This document shows positions 62,660-64,000 of a stretch of DNA of 64,000 bases, one piece after another (the stretch's first letter is position 1; the number at the start of each line of letters is the position of its first letter). The position numbers were made by a program, and so were the translations under genes. The DNA comes from Parietaria judaica (Eukaryota; Streptophyta; Magnoliopsida; Rosales; Urticaceae). The DNA lies in assembly GCA_954871525.1 (NCBI GenBank), contig OX940862.1, forward strand, positions 14,156,501 to 14,220,500, in the 5' to 3' direction. The notes below the pieces were generated by a model. It saw nothing but the letters and a program-made list of their open reading frames with translations. It was not told the origin of the DNA and did no database searches.

Positions 62660-64000
62660 TAAAATTGTTTCTTTACTTTAGTATTGTCGATGTTTGAAAA
62701 AAAATACTTAATGAGATATTGAAAATTCATCTCTAAAATATTAATTCTCTCTCCCAACTCCCAGGTTCAGTTTCAAAATCTAGAATTTTGGAGACTCTTA
62801 AGTCTATCTGCGATTCTGGATGAAGGATGAATGATGCTGATACGAGAGCGAGACCGGGTAAAACTACCAACGTCTTCAACAACTCCTATTGTGCGGTAAT
62901 ATTGTAAATTTCTATATTTATCCGATGAAATGTTCAATATAATATTATTTTTTTACCGATTTCTAAGTTTGTGTCTTCTAAATAATATTAGGTACCATCG
63001 TCAAATAGATAAAAGAAAAATGTTAAGCCTTATCGTACATGAACTTGATATTGTATTGACTTTAATATCATTATCAGTAGGCAATTTTGATTGGGTTGTA
63101 TTACGTAAAGTTATGATAGTTTATTGGAAGTTACTATTTGTTTTTATGGATTATTTAGTCGTTTTACTATTATTCGAATGTCTGCCACTTCTTTCCAGTG
63201 ATTTTTTTCTTTTCAAATATGATGTCAATGATGTTACTGGTTCGATCTCTCAAGTGAAGTTCTCTCACTTCGGACACTCAACGCAAATCCTATTCATTTT
63301 CTCTTACGTTGTGAGTTATTGATGTGCATTTTCCTCACAACTCTAAATGCCAACATGTTTGACTACTCCGACGCGGTTAGTAATTTTGAAAATGCACATT
63401 GTGATTTGTGATTATGATTTTGGATTGTCCTAATTATTTGATTACTTGAAAATTTTGATAATCGTGATGGAGCTGATGCGATGCTCAATTTGTTACAAAC
63501 ACAAACGCATGCCATTTTTTTGCTATTTCTTTAATATTTTACTAAGCATCGTGAAATGCATTAGAGGAATATAAATCAATTCTTAAATTCTCTTGATGCC
63601 AATATAAATCAGGGGAAGTATAAATATGGCGACAATGAGTACAAAGATTTTCATGCTTCCTTTTTTTTTTCTTTCCCGATTTTATATTTAAAAAATGGAC
63701 CATTCTCGATCTTATGTTTCGTATTAAGAAGAGCAAACTTCTGCAAATTAGTAATCCGTAAGACCTTTTCCAGGCAGTCGATGTTATGGTGTAAATCTTC
63801 GACGCATTCTGTAAACACTTCTCTGCCATTTTTCTGGTGAAATTTTTAGAATCAAGGTCGAGCATATGAAGCTCCGGTAGTTACTCGAGCTGCTATCTCT
63901 ACTTAGGTAATACTCTTTTTTACCAACGTATTTTCATGTAGAATAGCTGTACGTATATTTTTTGACAAGCTCACTGGAGTGGGGGATAAACAAACCCACT
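62660..64000. other. Non-coding AT-rich DNA to the window end
   Basis: No gene supported. A possible minus-strand exon at about 63833-63650 is discussed under rejected items. Confidence 0.45.

Noticed and set aside
63650..63833. Minus-strand open block after a CACCAG acceptor, reading NGREVFTECVEDLHHNIDCL and on
   Set aside because: It looks faintly like the end of a DUF241-type plant protein, but there is no donor, no partner exon and the upstream sequence is closed by stops; too weak to annotate.

Overview
The window is nuclear DNA of a eudicot plant. It is AT-rich, has GT-AG introns, plant-type snRNA promoters (USE plus TATA), plant-specific protein families (a KIN-14 kinesin, a phytyl-ester-synthase-like acyltransferase, a plant WDR48 homologue) and abundant hAT, MULE and PIF/Harbinger DNA transposons. 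The species cannot be named from sequence alone. All gene models below were assembled by hand from six-frame reading and splice sites, and the exon phases were checked to be compatible.

Layout: (1) 1-3547 is the 5' part of an hAT-family transposon on the minus strand, with one nonsense codon at the conserved Trp after the first catalytic Asp. It has inserted 15 nt into a U1 snRNA gene whose promoter survives at 3588-3642. (2) A second, complete-looking U1 snRNA gene lies at 3955-4118 with USE, TATA-like box and 3' box. (3) Three minus-strand protein genes follow: a mitochondrial-type SEC-C-motif protein (5380-6780), a membrane-anchored SAM-dependent methyltransferase (7724-9239) and a KIN-14 kinesin (10324-13095). 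(4) 13.1-20.8 kb is an AT-rich intergenic stretch with a PIF/Harbinger MITE (17998-18527) and a non-autonomous hAT element (18938-20006), both with visible target-site duplications. (5) Three plus-strand genes follow: a WDR48/UAF1-like WD40 protein in 17 coding exons (21559-27681), a plastid phytyl ester synthase/diacylglycerol acyltransferase in 13 coding exons (31830-37608), and an unrecognised low-complexity protein in two exons (39399-40879).

(6) 42.9-54.8 kb is the most unusual region. It contains an hAT MITE (42913-43124), a Pack-MULE with a 9-bp target duplication carrying an SHMT-like exon fragment (46134-48629), and a relic first exon resembling a signal-peptide-peptidase-like (SPPL) gene (48738-48858). 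It then holds a roughly 5-kb array of an 18/36/54-bp modular repeat (local 180-bp higher-order unit) that stays open in reading frames on both strands. Embedded in the array is a duplicated piece of the WDR48 gene (51878-51983 and 53446-53867), itself split by a second MULE (51984-53445) that carries a GC-rich ORF. (7) 54.8-64 kb has no recognisable gene. It holds a local duplication, a (TA)n tract and one GC-rich double-hairpin island (62597-62644).

The protein genes are unrelated housekeeping-type plant genes and form no operon-like unit. The connected story is one of transposition, local amplification and transduplication of gene fragments.
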